Made by a program: the position numbers and the translations under genes | Shown: positions 34,448 through 43,218 of the stretch, piece after piece | Layout of the letters: each line of letters begins with the position of its first letter | Position numbering within the stretch: position 1 is the stretch's first letter | Notes under the pieces: model-generated | The model's database searches: none | Seen by the model: only the letters and a program-made list of their open reading frames with translations | What the model was told of the DNA's origin: nothing | Assembly (NCBI RefSeq): GCF_001942495.1 | Contig: NZ_MKZS01000001.1 | Coordinates: 4,597,345 to 4,661,344, forward strand | Direction of reading: 5' to 3' | Source of the DNA: Moorena bouillonii PNG | GTDB lineage: Bacteria > Cyanobacteriota > Cyanobacteriia > Cyanobacteriales > Coleofasciculaceae | DNA length: 64,000 nt

Positions 34448-36004
34448 CTAACTCATAAAGTTGGAAATGTTGTTAAGGGCGCTCTCACTTACCCCTTCTA
34501 CTAAACCTATCGTGCTATTGTTTGCTTCGATAGTAGTTGCGCTAGGAAGTTGGGTGAATGACAGAGCCCCAAAGGTTAGACCATCATCTAATAAGAATTT
34601 ATCTATACCAACTTCAAAGTCAGTTATAAATTGACTTTGAGTACTTCTCAACACAAATATGTCGGCATCGGAACCACCAGTGAGAGTGTTCAGTGGACCA
34701 TTACCTCCATCAAGTAGATCTTCACCATTACCGCCAACAAGGGTATCAACACCATTACCGCCAACAAGGGTATCATTACCATCACCACCTCGCAGCAGGT
34801 CATTTCCAGAGAGACCAGAAAGGGTATCGTTACCACCTTGACCATTGATAACGTCATCCGAGTTGTTGAAGCCAGAGGTGTTGTTATTTAAATCATTGAG
34901 GAAGGTTACTGTATTGGGATTAAAGACGGTGCTACGAAGTTGATTCGCATTAACAACATCAAAGCTATCTTGAATTGTCAGATCGTTATCGAACAGTATA
35001 TTGCCGATGCCTTGTGAAAGGTTATCGAGATCCTCAAGATTAAAGTTTTTCAGAACCACCTTATCACTGCTATTTCCCTCAAAGGTAATCTCTAAGTCAC
35101 TTCCATTCTGAGTGAGAAGTAAATTTTTTGCGGTCTGTCCTGAATCAGAAAACTCTATGATATCGACTTCGTCAATAACAGCTTGAGATGGGTTTGTCCC
35201 AGTGCCAACACCTCCGAAATCAGTAATAATGTCATTCCCTCCACCGAAGGCGTCAAATCTGTCTTGTCCACCACCTCCAATTGCAATGTCATTTCCAAAG
35301 CTACCAAAGAAGAAGTCATTTCCAGACCCACCATTAAGAATGTCATCACCTAGACCACTACTAAGAGTGTCATTTCCAGAACCACCGTTAAGGTTGTCGT
35401 CGCCAAATCCACCACGAATAGAGTCACTACCGTTCCCACCATTTAATGTCACATTAGGATTAGAGCTTGAGAATAAAATTCCCTCGGCGTTGAGAGTATC
35501 ATTGCCATTTCCACCATTAAGAATGTCATCACCGTCTCTTCGGGTCTCTAGAAGATCATCGCCATCTCCACCATTAAGAGTGTCACTAAGACCTCGGCTC
35601 AAGAGGGTATCGTTACCAGAGCCACCGTCAAGAATATCAATTGAAGGTGTAAATCCAGTTCTTATTTCATTGCCATCTCCAAAGAGCTGATCATCACCAT
35701 CTTCACCAAAAAGGATATTGGTACTTGAAACTCCACTTGTTCCACTAGAAAGAGTGTCATTACCATTCCCACCAAAAATAGTATCTGAGGCGGGTCCACC
35801 ATCGAGGTTATCATTACCTTCCCCACCAAAAAGGATGTCATTGCCAAAAAAATCATCGATAATATCATTACCCACCCCACCAATGATAGTATCATTGCCA
35901 CTTTGACCATTGAGAGTATCGTTGCCAAGTTGACCATCAATTAGATCACTACCACCTCCACCATTGAGGCTGTCGTTATTCACAGTACCTGAAATTATTG
36001 CCAT
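34448..36004 (-). CDS. RTX (hemolysin-type calcium-binding repeat) protein
   Basis: The 518-residue protein is mostly GGxGxDxLxG nonapeptides (for example GGGGSDLIDG, NGGSGNDTLSSG) in at least four blocks that would form calcium-bound parallel beta-rolls. Two intervals (about 270-375 and the last 80 residues) lack repeats. The second (ADIFVLRS, ITDFEVGIDKF) is the usual C-terminal region of type I-secreted proteins. There is no N-terminal signal peptide, consistent with an ABC-type exporter, which is not in this window. No catalytic domain is present, so it may be a surface or adhesive protein. AAGGAG precedes the ATG at 36004 by a few bases, giving a well-supported start. Confidence 0.9.
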   Translation of the reverse strand: MAIISGTVNNDSLNGGGGSDLIDGQLGNDTLNGQSGNDTIIGGVGNDIIDDFFGNDILFGGEGNDNLDGGPASDTIFGGNGNDTLSSGTSGVSSTNILFGEDGDDQLFGDGNEIRTGFTPSIDILDGGSGNDTLLSRGLSDTLNGGDGDDLLETRRDGDDILNGGNGNDTLNAEGILFSSSNPNVTLNGGNGSDSIRGGFGDDNLNGGSGNDTLSSGLGDDILNGGSGNDFFFGSFGNDIAIGGGGQDRFDAFGGGNDIITDFGGVGTGTNPSQAVIDEVDIIEFSDSGQTAKNLLLTQNGSDLEITFEGNSSDKVVLKNFNLEDLDNLSQGIGNILFDNDLTIQDSFDVVNANQLRSTVFNPNTVTFLNDLNNNTSGFNNSDDVINGQGGNDTLSGLSGNDLLRGGDGNDTLVGGNGVDTLVGGNGEDLLDGGNGPLNTLTGGSDADIFVLRSTQSQFITDFEVGIDKFLLDDGLTFGALSFTQLPSATTIEANNSTIGLVEGVSESALNNISNFMS

Positions 36005-36574
36005 GGTATTTCTCCTTGATTTAAAACAGTGATAAAAATCAAAACTTATGTTGCTGATATCAATAACAGCACCCTTAAATGACTGATCAATTCAGAACCG
36101 AAAGCTGGTTGACTGACAAAAGTTCACATAGGGCGATCGGTGCAGGAATCGGTGTAGCGGTGCGCTACCCTACGAACACTCATCCAAACCCACTGATGGA
36201 AGCATCTTTTCCCACTGATGGAAGGTGTTACCTTCTCAAATTGGCTACAAATGTCATATTCTGACTGGGTGACATTACTCAGACAGGATGACAAGCGAAA
36301 ACTCCCGTATCTATAATGCCCTTCTTAGGTTATTGGGTCAATCCAAACAATGGGCTGATATCAGGTATCTACATACAAGGCGTCTCGATAGTAGTTGGAC
36401 TAATTCACTCAGGTAGCGTAAATCTGACAAAATGGACTATGTACATCGACTCAAGTCCTGTGTTTGCCCAACCTAAACAGGCAAGGGGTCTCCCGTTATA
36501 CCCGGAGGGTTAGCGGGAGGGGAATTGCCTGTTTAGGTTGGCTGATCGAGGCCACATTCCGCAGGTGCGATCGC

Positions 36575-36632
36575 ACTCCATCCTGACCCCCGCCTTACCC
36601 TATCCATACTTGGCATAGCGCATCACATTCAG
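36575..36632. repeat. Dispersed repeat, partial copy 4
   Basis: CACTCCATCCTGACCCC and CCATACTTGGCATAGCGCAT followed by CACATTCAG match the block before copy 3 (34302-34352). The gap 36005-36984 holds this, AT-rich DNA and one decayed frame. Confidence 0.6.
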
Positions 36633-36817
36633 CTGAGGGGGCGACATGAGCCCTGAAAAGCTTACTAGATTCTGCTGCTTCACCCGATAGATTATGAGGA
36701 ACGCACCACCCAAAACCTTTGATATTCATGTTTGTTACCCTAATATTTTCTCTTTAATTGTAAGTGCGATCGTGTTATACTAAGTAAAAAAATATAATCA
36801 AAAAAACGTAATTAATC

Positions 36818-36890
36818 ATGACAGCAAATAGCACTAAGCGAAAATCGACTCATAGAAAAAGTTAAAAAACTGTCCCTTGAACAAATATAA
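36818..36890 (+). pseudogene. Possible decayed antitoxin start
   Basis: ATG 36818 gives MTANSTKRKS. After a frame change, the next stretch reads LIEKVKKLSLEQI before stops. The combined pattern resembles the N terminus of small cyanobacterial antitoxins (LIEKVKxLxxEQI), but it is too short for certainty. Confidence 0.25.
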
Positions 36891-36906
36891 CAATAATACA
36901 GGATAT

Positions 36907-36938
36907 ATAGGGTTTTTCGTAGCTATGAGAAACCCTAT
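36907..36938. terminator. Hairpin terminator after the DUF1772 gene
   Basis: ATAGGGTTT (36907-36915) pairs with AAACCCTAT (36930-36938), about 50 bases past the minus-strand stop at 36985. The T-run is weak on both strands. Confidence 0.45.
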
Positions 36939-36984
36939 AGTCTTATTAAAGCGGATTTGGGTACAGACCCCAGATCCAACTTCT

Positions 36985-37488
36985 TCAAAGTCTGAGTAAT
37001 AGAATTATTAACAGGCTAGATACCAGGCTGGCAAAGGTTGTCCTGATTGAATTCCATAGGAGCCAACGTGGTTCAAAGTCCATACGAGCCGCTTTTTGTG
37101 CAGTTTCATCCATCTCGTCAATATTCAGCGTTTGCAGTTTGTTATTCAAGGGTATGTTAATGGTGAAAGTCGGCAATTGAACAACTAGAAGGTAAGCAAG
37201 CACCGCTAAGATTATGAGCAGACGCTCCGCTCCCTCCAATTGCCCGATGCCAAGTATCCCTGAAGCCATTAGAGCCAAGATTGAACCCACCCAGACCAAC
37301 ACAAAAATCGGCTGATTATTCTGAATAATGCCATCCATTACCTGAAAAGCTCGGATAAACTCCCGGTCACTTAAAGTCTTGATACCCGGCATGACTACTA
37401 CAGCAAAAGCAAACACGAAGCCTGCTACCAGAGAACACAGCAATGTAGCCAAGATCAATGTAATCTGAAAAACTCCTTCTATTGACAT
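36985..37488 (-). CDS. DUF1772 (anthrone-oxygenase-like) membrane protein
   Basis: The 167-residue protein has four membrane segments (about 8-33, 60-78, 88-106 and 148-165). Segment 1 carries the family-like pattern GFVFAFAVVVMPGI, and the following loop reads REFIRAFQVMDGIIQNNQPIFV. DUF1772 proteins include fungal anthrone oxygenases. The bacterial members are mostly uncharacterised, so a redox role is only possible. It is followed upstream on the same strand by a GFA-type gene only 32 bases away, so the two probably form an operon. Confidence 0.78.
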   Translation of the reverse strand: MSIEGVFQITLILATLLCSLVAGFVFAFAVVVMPGIKTLSDREFIRAFQVMDGIIQNNQPIFVLVWVGSILALMASGILGIGQLEGAERLLIILAVLAYLLVVQLPTFTINIPLNNKLQTLNIDEMDETAQKAARMDFEPRWLLWNSIRTTFASLVSSLLIILLLRL

Positions 37489-37520
37489 GGGAAAACCTCG
37501 TCTGTTCTATTGATTCCGAA

Positions 37521-37934
37521 CTATTCTTCCATTTCTTTAAGGGATGCCATGAACTCGGAGCCAGTGAGTCGAGGATGATTACCTGCGAGATCATACAATG
37601 CAGGTTTCTTGTCAATGTAAATTTCCCTGGCAAGCTTAAATGGCTTTAAGTCGTCAAAAGTACCCATCCAAAGCACATACAGGTTTGCCTCTTTCAAGTG
37701 ATAAAAAAGATTCGTGCCACAACGGTTACAGAAACCGCGTTCTGCCCACTCTGATGAATCAAATCGAGTGATGTTCTGCTCACCGTTAAAGCTGACCTGA
37801 CCAACACTCACTGCAAAACCCGGTCCACCATTCCATCGCAGACAGATATCACAGTGGCAACTATGAACGTCCGTCTCTACCTCTTTGGCGGCATATGTGA
37901 CAGCACCACATAAACAACGTCCTGTAGCTTCCAT
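37521..37934 (-). CDS. GFA/CENP-V family zinc protein
   Basis: The 137-residue beta-protein has the zinc ligands of the GFA (glutathione-dependent formaldehyde-activating-like) fold. These are CLCG near residues 8-11, CHCDIC near 26-31 and CNRCGT near 69-74. Length and spacing fit the family. Most members have no proven reaction, so I assign only the fold. It is the first gene of a two-gene minus-strand unit with the DUF1772 gene. Start ATG at 37934. Confidence 0.85.
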   Translation of the reverse strand: MEATGRCLCGAVTYAAKEVETDVHSCHCDICLRWNGGPGFAVSVGQVSFNGEQNITRFDSSEWAERGFCNRCGTNLFYHLKEANLYVLWMGTFDDLKPFKLAREIYIDKKPALYDLAGNHPRLTGSEFMASLKEMEE

Positions 37935-38226
37935 TTGAACTTCCTTAAATTGGTGATCAACTTAAAGCTTACATTTAATCAGCTTTCTTGCAGGGATGAA
38001 ATTGTTACTGGCGGGTGTGCCTTGGGGTGTGCCTTAGGGTAGGTGGGGGCAGTCTGGATGGGGGATTCTATTGATGCACCAGACTCAAAACCAGATCTCA
38101 AGTGATTGGACATGGTTTGCAGGATTTTTGCGGAGCGTTCCACAAAATTAAATGAATTTTTCAGAGAATTCAAAAGTCTTCCCTAGTCCCATTAGACTCA
38201 GATCTTGAGCAGATGACAACGTACTA

Positions 38227-38382
38227 TATAGCGTTTATCATAACTATGAGGTACACATTGTTTTGACTTATTCACTATTATCTGCTCCCTGCTTCCTGCT
38301 CCCTGTTCCCTGTTCCCTGTTCCCTGTTCCCTGTTCCCTAAAACCCATAAATTTGTACCTCATAAGTTTTAGAATTGCTATA
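38227..38382. mobile_element. Small inverted-repeat element, TATAGC family
   Basis: It begins TATAGCGTTTATCATAACTA with GAGGTAC and ends TTGTACCTCATAAG...GAATTGCTATA. The interior is a CCCTGTT/CCCTGCT minisatellite. It ends 30 bases before the hydrolase gene and may influence its expression. Confidence 0.75.
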
Positions 38383-38411
38383 ATACCCACAAGACTTTTG
38401 AGGGATTTGAG

Positions 38412-39368
38412 ATGGCATTGAACTCTTCTGCTTCCAGTTCGCCCAATACAGATAATTGGCAAAAATCCTTACATAAAGAAGAATTCTACACTTGGCATAA
38501 TTACCGTTGTGCCTATGAAGTCTATACCCCAACAGATGAAAGTGCTAAGACGAAAAATCCTCTACTATTAGTCCATCCTATTGGTGTTGGACTATCACGC
38601 TTTTTTTGGCATCGCTTTTGCCAGGAGTGGTTGAACACTGGCGATGGTCATCTAATTTATAATCCCGACTTGCTAGGATGTGGCGAAAGCGAAATGCCCC
38701 CTCTTGCTTACTACCCTATCGATTGGGCTGACCAGTTACACTATTTTTTAACAACTGTAGTCAAAAAACCGGTGATTCTGCTAGTGCAAGGGGCTTTATT
38801 ACCTGTGGCACTTACCTTGCTCCAAAAGCAAACTGAACCAAATTATATTCAAGGGTTAGTACTCTCAGGTCCTCCGTCTTGGTCTCTGATGACAGCAGAA
38901 ACTCAATACTGGAAGCAGCGAGTTGCTTGGAATCTCCTCGAATCTCCTTTAGGTAGTGCCTTCTTTCGTTATGCTCGTCGCCGTCAATTCCTGCAAAAGT
39001 TTTCAGAAGATAAACTGTTTGCTGAGAGTTCTACAGTAGATAACGAATGGTTAGATAATCTCCAAAAGGGAGCAATTAATCCAGCTAGCCGCTACGCAGT
39101 TTTTTCTTTTTTGGCTGGCTTTTGGCGACAAAACTATCAACAGGCGATCGCTAATACTTCTCAACCTACTCTAGTAGTAGTAGGAGAGCAAGCTTCAAGT
39201 ATTAGTAAGCGGGGGAAATCTGAAACACCAGAAGACCGACTAGCTCAGTATATCAAGCATCTTCCTCAAGGTGAAGGTCGTAAAATTCCTGGTCGTAATG
39301 TTTTGCCTTATGAGTCAACCTATGAGTTTGTAAAAGTTGTCGGAGATGCTATTTCTAGCTTTGAGTAG
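38412..39368 (+). CDS. Alpha/beta-hydrolase-fold protein lacking the usual nucleophile
   Basis: The 318-residue protein has an alpha/beta-hydrolase layout: the oxyanion strand LLLVHPIGVG, NPDLLGCGES, and a lid region around residues 170-220. Where the GxSxG nucleophile elbow should be, the sequence is LLVQGALLP, with no Ser, Cys or Asp at the nucleophile position. The late acid/His region is also not classical (VVVGEQASS). It is therefore probably a non-catalytic or mechanistically altered member. The gene is flanked on both sides by TATAGC-family elements (38227-38382 and 39385-39558). Start ATG 38412. Confidence 0.8.
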   Translation: MALNSSASSSPNTDNWQKSLHKEEFYTWHNYRCAYEVYTPTDESAKTKNPLLLVHPIGVGLSRFFWHRFCQEWLNTGDGHLIYNPDLLGCGESEMPPLAYYPIDWADQLHYFLTTVVKKPVILLVQGALLPVALTLLQKQTEPNYIQGLVLSGPPSWSLMTAETQYWKQRVAWNLLESPLGSAFFRYARRRQFLQKFSEDKLFAESSTVDNEWLDNLQKGAINPASRYAVFSFLAGFWRQNYQQAIANTSQPTLVVVGEQASSISKRGKSETPEDRLAQYIKHLPQGEGRKIPGRNVLPYESTYEFVKVVGDAISSFE

Positions 39369-39384
39369 TAGTATAAATGCAAAG

Positions 39385-39558
39385 TATAGCAATTATACGA
39401 CTTGTGAGGTACAAATTTCTGGTTTTTAGGGAGCAGGGAGCAGGGAGCAGGGAGCAGCGGATATGGGAAGAGGAACCCACCCCTAACCCCTCCCAGGAGG
39501 GGAAGTGAGGGAAGAGGGAAAAAATAATGTGTACCTCATGAGTCCTAGAAACGCTATA
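39385..39558. mobile_element. Small inverted-repeat element, TATAGC family
   Basis: It begins TATAGCAATTATACGACTTG with GAGGTAC and ends TGTACCTCATGAGTCC...AACGCTATA. The interior has GGGAGCA minisatellite units and a CCTCCCAGGAGGGG block. Confidence 0.75.
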
Positions 39559-39710
39559 ACTGCACCGATTAACCCAGGACGTGCAGTTACTGGATGTCCA
39601 ACTAGCATTAAACGTTTACCAATCTTAATCAACAAAGACCAGTGCATCGCACCCATTTGGATGGGATCACTTGTTTCACAGTCTCAATAGTATCAAAGGT
39701 AGAAGAGCAA

Positions 39711-40151
39711 ATGCTTACCGCTGATTGTATCATTCAGATGTCTGGATATCGCCTAGGTCAGGACGAGAAAGAGTTTTTCTTTCGTGATTTACCATTCATT
39801 TACCAAGAAGTGAAAGGAGAGTTTCCCGTTCACTCTGGGATGGGGGATGATAAATACCATCGCTCTCAAAAGCAGCAAAAGAAGATCAAGAAAGCAAGGA
39901 AGAAAGGGAAAAAGCGGCGGGCTGCTGTTCTAGCTAACCTATATGATGTAGATTTTTTTGACGCTTACCGCGATCAATTGTTCGGAATGATTGGAGTACT
40001 AGAAGAGCGAACACTACTAGCGGCCATACCCTTAGAAGAGTTGAGCGAAGACGAAGAGGAAGCAATAGATATCCTTACTGAGAAGGAGGAAGAATTATCA
40101 GATAGGTATGATGAGTTTCGCAATGCTATTGTACTCACCGCATGGGAGTGA
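39711..40151 (+). CDS. Hypothetical charged protein
   Basis: The 146-residue protein from ATG 39711 has a short N-terminal region (LTADCIIQMSGYRLGQDEKEFFFRD is split by its acidic turn). A very basic stretch follows near residues 50-70 (KQQKKIKKARKKGKKRR), then an acidic helical C terminus (EELSEDEEEAIDILTEKEEEL). The contrast suggests nucleic-acid binding or self-interaction. I do not recognise the family. A GTG at 39642 would add 23 residues of poor quality. The preceding 39559-39710 may hold the tail of a lost gene. Confidence 0.55.
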   Translation: MLTADCIIQMSGYRLGQDEKEFFFRDLPFIYQEVKGEFPVHSGMGDDKYHRSQKQQKKIKKARKKGKKRRAAVLANLYDVDFFDAYRDQLFGMIGVLEERTLLAAIPLEELSEDEEEAIDILTEKEEELSDRYDEFRNAIVLTAWE

Positions 40152-40212
40152 TCAACTTAATCGTTGATTTGGCAATAGACCCCTTTCATCTCTCCGGAAG
40201 GGTTCTGCGATC

Positions 40213-40317
40213 GCTTTTATAGGATTTATGAGGTACGCTTCTCAACCTCAAAGTCCCCCTTAATAAGGGGGATTTAGGGGGATCTATTTGTCCCTCATGG
40301 CATAGAGAATTGCTATA
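40213..40317. mobile_element. Small inverted-repeat element, TATAGC family (degenerate left end)
   Basis: It has TTTATAGGATTTATGAGGTAC at the left and CCTCATGGC...AATTGCTATA at the right. The core is GTCCCCCTTAATAAGGGGGAT. It lies just before hicB. Confidence 0.6.
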
Positions 40318-40381
40318 GAAACCACAAGGAGTGGAAATTCCTAGCCCTAGGCTTACCGAACTAGATAAAATTGCAAAAGAA

Positions 40382-40603
40382 ATGAAATCATTAAAGGACT
40401 ATAAAATTATTTTACGTCCCGATGACAACGGAACTTTTGTGGCCTATATTCCAGCGATTAAAGGATGTCATGCCTGGGGAGAAACTCCTGAGGCAGCCCT
40501 CTGTGAATTAAATCCTGTTTTTGAGATGATTCAAGAAGAATACCTCGAAGAAGGCAAAATTTTACCTGATGATGTCGAGGTAACTGTTTTTCATGCCAGC
40601 TAA
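40382..40603 (+). CDS. hicB: HicB-family antitoxin
   Basis: The 73-residue product from ATG 40382 is a HicB-type partial RNase-H-fold domain: YKIILRPDDNGTFVAYIP, then GCHAWGETPEAAL and a helix, ending VTVFHAS. It overlaps the following hicA-like frame by 11 bases, the normal coupled layout when the antitoxin gene comes first. It would bind and neutralise HicA. Because the toxin gene is broken here, the antitoxin may be a relic. A GTG at 40331 would extend it by 17 residues. The ATG matches the family start better. Confidence 0.85.
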   Translation: MKSLKDYKIILRPDDNGTFVAYIPAIKGCHAWGETPEAALCELNPVFEMIQEEYLEEGKILPDDVEVTVFHAS

Positions 40604-40850
40604 AGCTAAAACCTTAGAAAAAGTTGCTAAACAATTAGGCTTTCAGAAAGTTCGTCAAAAAGGAAGTCATGCCCGTTGGAAGCATCCGGATGGACGGTCA
40701 ACCACTATAGTATTTATCATACTTATGAGGTACACCTTATTTTTTACCTCTTCCCTCTTGGCTCTTGGCTCTTCCCTGCTCCCTGCTCCCTGCTCCCTAA
40801 AAACCAGAAATTTGTACCTCAGAAGTCGTAGAATTTATATAATCACATAG
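40593..40850 (+). pseudogene. hicA: HicA toxin gene disrupted by a small mobile element
   Basis: The first 37 or so residues are HicA-like: KVAKQLGFQKVRQKGSHARW with the catalytic His in GSHARWKHPDGRSTT. At about 40706 the frame enters an inverted-repeat element and the remaining residues (FFTSSLLALGSSLLPAP and so on) are minisatellite-encoded. A normal HicA continues with a further strand and helix, which are absent. The mRNA-interferase fold is therefore incomplete and the toxin is probably inactive. Confidence 0.8.
40706..40840. mobile_element. Small inverted-repeat element, TATAGC family, inserted in hicA
   Basis: It begins TATAGTATTTATCATACTTA with GAGGTACAC and ends TTGTACCTCAGAAG...ATTTATATA. 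The interior has CTCTTGG and CCCTGCT minisatellites. It interrupts the HicA reading frame, which shows that the family moves. Confidence 0.75.
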
Positions 40851-40869
40851 GGTCAAAGTGTTTTACACT

Positions 40870-40891
40870 CCCCGCCCGCTTATGAGCGGGG
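40870..40891. repeat. CCCCGC/GCGGGG hairpin, IS200/IS605-type remnant
   Basis: CCCCGC (40870-40875) pairs with GCGGGG (40886-40891) between hicA and the TPR gene. It resembles the hairpins at 393-413 and 25237-25257. Confidence 0.4.
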
Positions 40892-40927
40892 ATTCTTCAA
40901 TCGGTAAAATATGACAGCACTAAATTA

Positions 40928-42913
40928 CTAGCCACTGACCATCGACTTCAACTTATTCAATAAATTATCCCCATCTAACTTAAGTTTCCATGGCAGCAAT
41001 TCAGGGTTCTCCGGGTCTAAATTATCCCACATTTGCAACCACTTACGAGCGCTATCTTTGTCTTTTTTCGCCATGAATAATTCAATTTGAGCAGTGCAAA
41101 AATTACTAAACTCCGAAAACTGAAAGCGCTTGCGAGATATTAGAGGCTTGAGCAAAGCTTCTGCTTCTGCAATTTCTCCTTTTTTGATTTTCAACCTTGC
41201 CAGAGATATAATTGGAAATAGATAATCAGGATATTTTGATGATAGTTCTGACAAAAGGTTGTAGGCTTCTTCTGTGCGTCCTTGCATTTGATAGGTACCA
41301 GCTAAGTTATTGAGTAAATCTGGTGAGTCTGGTTCTATTTCCAAAGCTTTTTGCAGTATTTTTTCTGCCTCTACCGCTTTTTCTACTCCTCCTTTTGTCA
41401 TCAACGATATAGCTTTACCCCCCAGATTTTTGACTTTACGGGAATGATTCGCCACAGTGGGCTCGTCGTGAAGCTCATAGGAGATTAGGTTAACCTCTTG
41501 CAATTCACCTTGAAACCACATTTTTACACCTTCTTGGGGCAACAGTTTGGCTTCAGACACCGTTATCGCAGCTTCATAACGCATGGCATCAGGACCGTGC
41601 TGGCTGATGGCAAAGTCCCGCAGTGCTACTAGCATTTCCGGAGTTTTGGCCAAACTAGCAAAGCGAAAAGCAAATTCTCTTCCTTGGGGGTCTCCTCTTT
41701 CCAGAAGTATAGGTATAATATTGTTAATCTGGGGATGTGAATCAAAATAATCCTGGGTGGTTTTGCCTAAAAGCTGTTGACCCTTTTTTTTGGAGTGGGA
41801 ATCTGCCAAAGCTGATAGTTCTTTTATTGTCTTTTGTGTTAACCAGCAACTCAAGGGGAATGCCCAAGGTGCGTGACGTTCACCAATTGGTTTCTTCAAG
41901 TCTTGCAGGTTTGCCTGTGCTAATTTTGACCCTTCCGTGTTTTCAGGGGTTTGCAACCATAATTTACGGGCTTCATCTATACGTCCCTGACGTGTTAGTG
42001 CTACTGCTACCAGGTGCGAAAACAACCCCGTAAACGACGTTCCTGAGAGTTCTCCTGAAGCTTTAACTTGCTCAAAAACTTGCAAAATTCCTTGGTCGTC
42101 ACCAAAGTACGAGAGGGCTTCCGCTTTCTTTGTCCACACGTCCCAGCCCTTAGCTTGGGAATTGATCAATCTTTCACAAGTACTTTTTGCTTGTTCCATA
42201 TCACCATTGAGAATATGGTAGCGAGTCAGGTTCCCAAGGGCATGGATATTGTCTGGTTGAATTTCCAGGACTTTTTGGCAATAGGCGATTGCTGTATCAT
42301 TATCCCCCAAGGTAAAGCTAATCAAACTCAAGTTATTGTAAGAAAACACAAAATCAGGTCGTAGTTGAAGTAACTCTTCATTTGCCAATTGTGCTTGTTC
42401 ATATTCCCCTTGGCTTAAATAAGCTTGAGCGCGTTCGTGTAATACCGCAATCTCCCAACCATCGGAGCGCGTTAAATTCATTTCAGCCAAGAGTTCATCC
42501 ACCTTAGAATCTAAGTCTGCGATGGCTTCGCGGGCATCATCCGCCAAATCATGGTTGGGAAAACGACTCACAGCATTTTGAAAGGCTTCCAGGGCAAGTA
42601 TTGGATGCAGGTTAGCATAGTGACCTCCCGCCAGGCCATATGCTGCATCTGCATTTTTAGGGTCTACTTTTACCAGCATTTCGCAAGCACGTTCATAAGC
42701 CGGTAAATCCTTTAATTCATAACAGACATTTACTAAATCGGAGAGAACATCTGCATTATGGGGGTAGTTATTACTCAAATTCTCCAGAACTACCTGGGCT
42801 TTTTCCCATTTTTGCTTTATCATCAAAGCTCTTGCCTTGCGAAGTTCCGGCATTAAGCTTTTAATTCCAAAACCACTACTTTTACTCAAGCCGGTTTTCT
42901 TTTTACTTGCCAT
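40928..42913 (-). CDS. Large TPR-repeat protein
   Basis: The 661-residue soluble protein is built of helical TPR units at both ends. N-terminal units lie around residues 25-270 (for example AQVVLENLSNNYP, ALGNLTRYHILNG). A less regular middle contains APWAFPLSCW. C-terminal units lie around 510-640 (LLNNLAGTYQMQGRTEEAYNLL, ARLKIKKGEIAEAEALL). The N terminus is basic and has no signal peptide. It probably scaffolds other proteins; the partner is unknown. GGAGG precedes ATG 42913 by about ten bases, so the start is secure. Confidence 0.85.
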   Translation of the reverse strand: MASKKKTGLSKSSGFGIKSLMPELRKARALMIKQKWEKAQVVLENLSNNYPHNADVLSDLVNVCYELKDLPAYERACEMLVKVDPKNADAAYGLAGGHYANLHPILALEAFQNAVSRFPNHDLADDAREAIADLDSKVDELLAEMNLTRSDGWEIAVLHERAQAYLSQGEYEQAQLANEELLQLRPDFVFSYNNLSLISFTLGDNDTAIAYCQKVLEIQPDNIHALGNLTRYHILNGDMEQAKSTCERLINSQAKGWDVWTKKAEALSYFGDDQGILQVFEQVKASGELSGTSFTGLFSHLVAVALTRQGRIDEARKLWLQTPENTEGSKLAQANLQDLKKPIGERHAPWAFPLSCWLTQKTIKELSALADSHSKKKGQQLLGKTTQDYFDSHPQINNIIPILLERGDPQGREFAFRFASLAKTPEMLVALRDFAISQHGPDAMRYEAAITVSEAKLLPQEGVKMWFQGELQEVNLISYELHDEPTVANHSRKVKNLGGKAISLMTKGGVEKAVEAEKILQKALEIEPDSPDLLNNLAGTYQMQGRTEEAYNLLSELSSKYPDYLFPIISLARLKIKKGEIAEAEALLKPLISRKRFQFSEFSNFCTAQIELFMAKKDKDSARKWLQMWDNLDPENPELLPWKLKLDGDNLLNKLKSMVSG

Positions 42914-43218
42914 TGCTAGTAACCTCCCTATTTTCTAGGGGGTAAGTAACTTTATTACTATCACGATAGTAGTAATGTCTGCACCCCCTTTTTTAGGAGT
43001 TTATTAGTGATGATGGTTTTTAAGACTATTATTTACTTTTTCTTTAACACAGGACGGGAGCAACTAGTAAAGTCTGTCTCGCTATAGAGTTAATTAGCTT
43101 GAGCTACGGTCAATCCAGGTTCCGAGATGCCCTGCCGTACCCCAGGCTCTTTCTAGAATGTTTATAGGTGTATTGTTGTACTAGTATGATTAACTAGAGA
43201 CAAATTAGGGAACAAACA

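Noticed and set aside
34659..35940. Pro/Ser-rich and Met-rich frames over the RTX gene
   Set aside because: They are shadow readings of the GGxGxD repeats on other frames.
37979..38173. 64-codon minus-strand gene before the TATAGC element
   Set aside because: It has low-complexity Pro/His/Ala content, no ribosome-binding site and no recognisable pattern.
39505..39690. 61-codon plus-strand gene
   Set aside because: It begins inside a small inverted-repeat element and overlaps the chosen start region of the next gene. At most it is a fragment.
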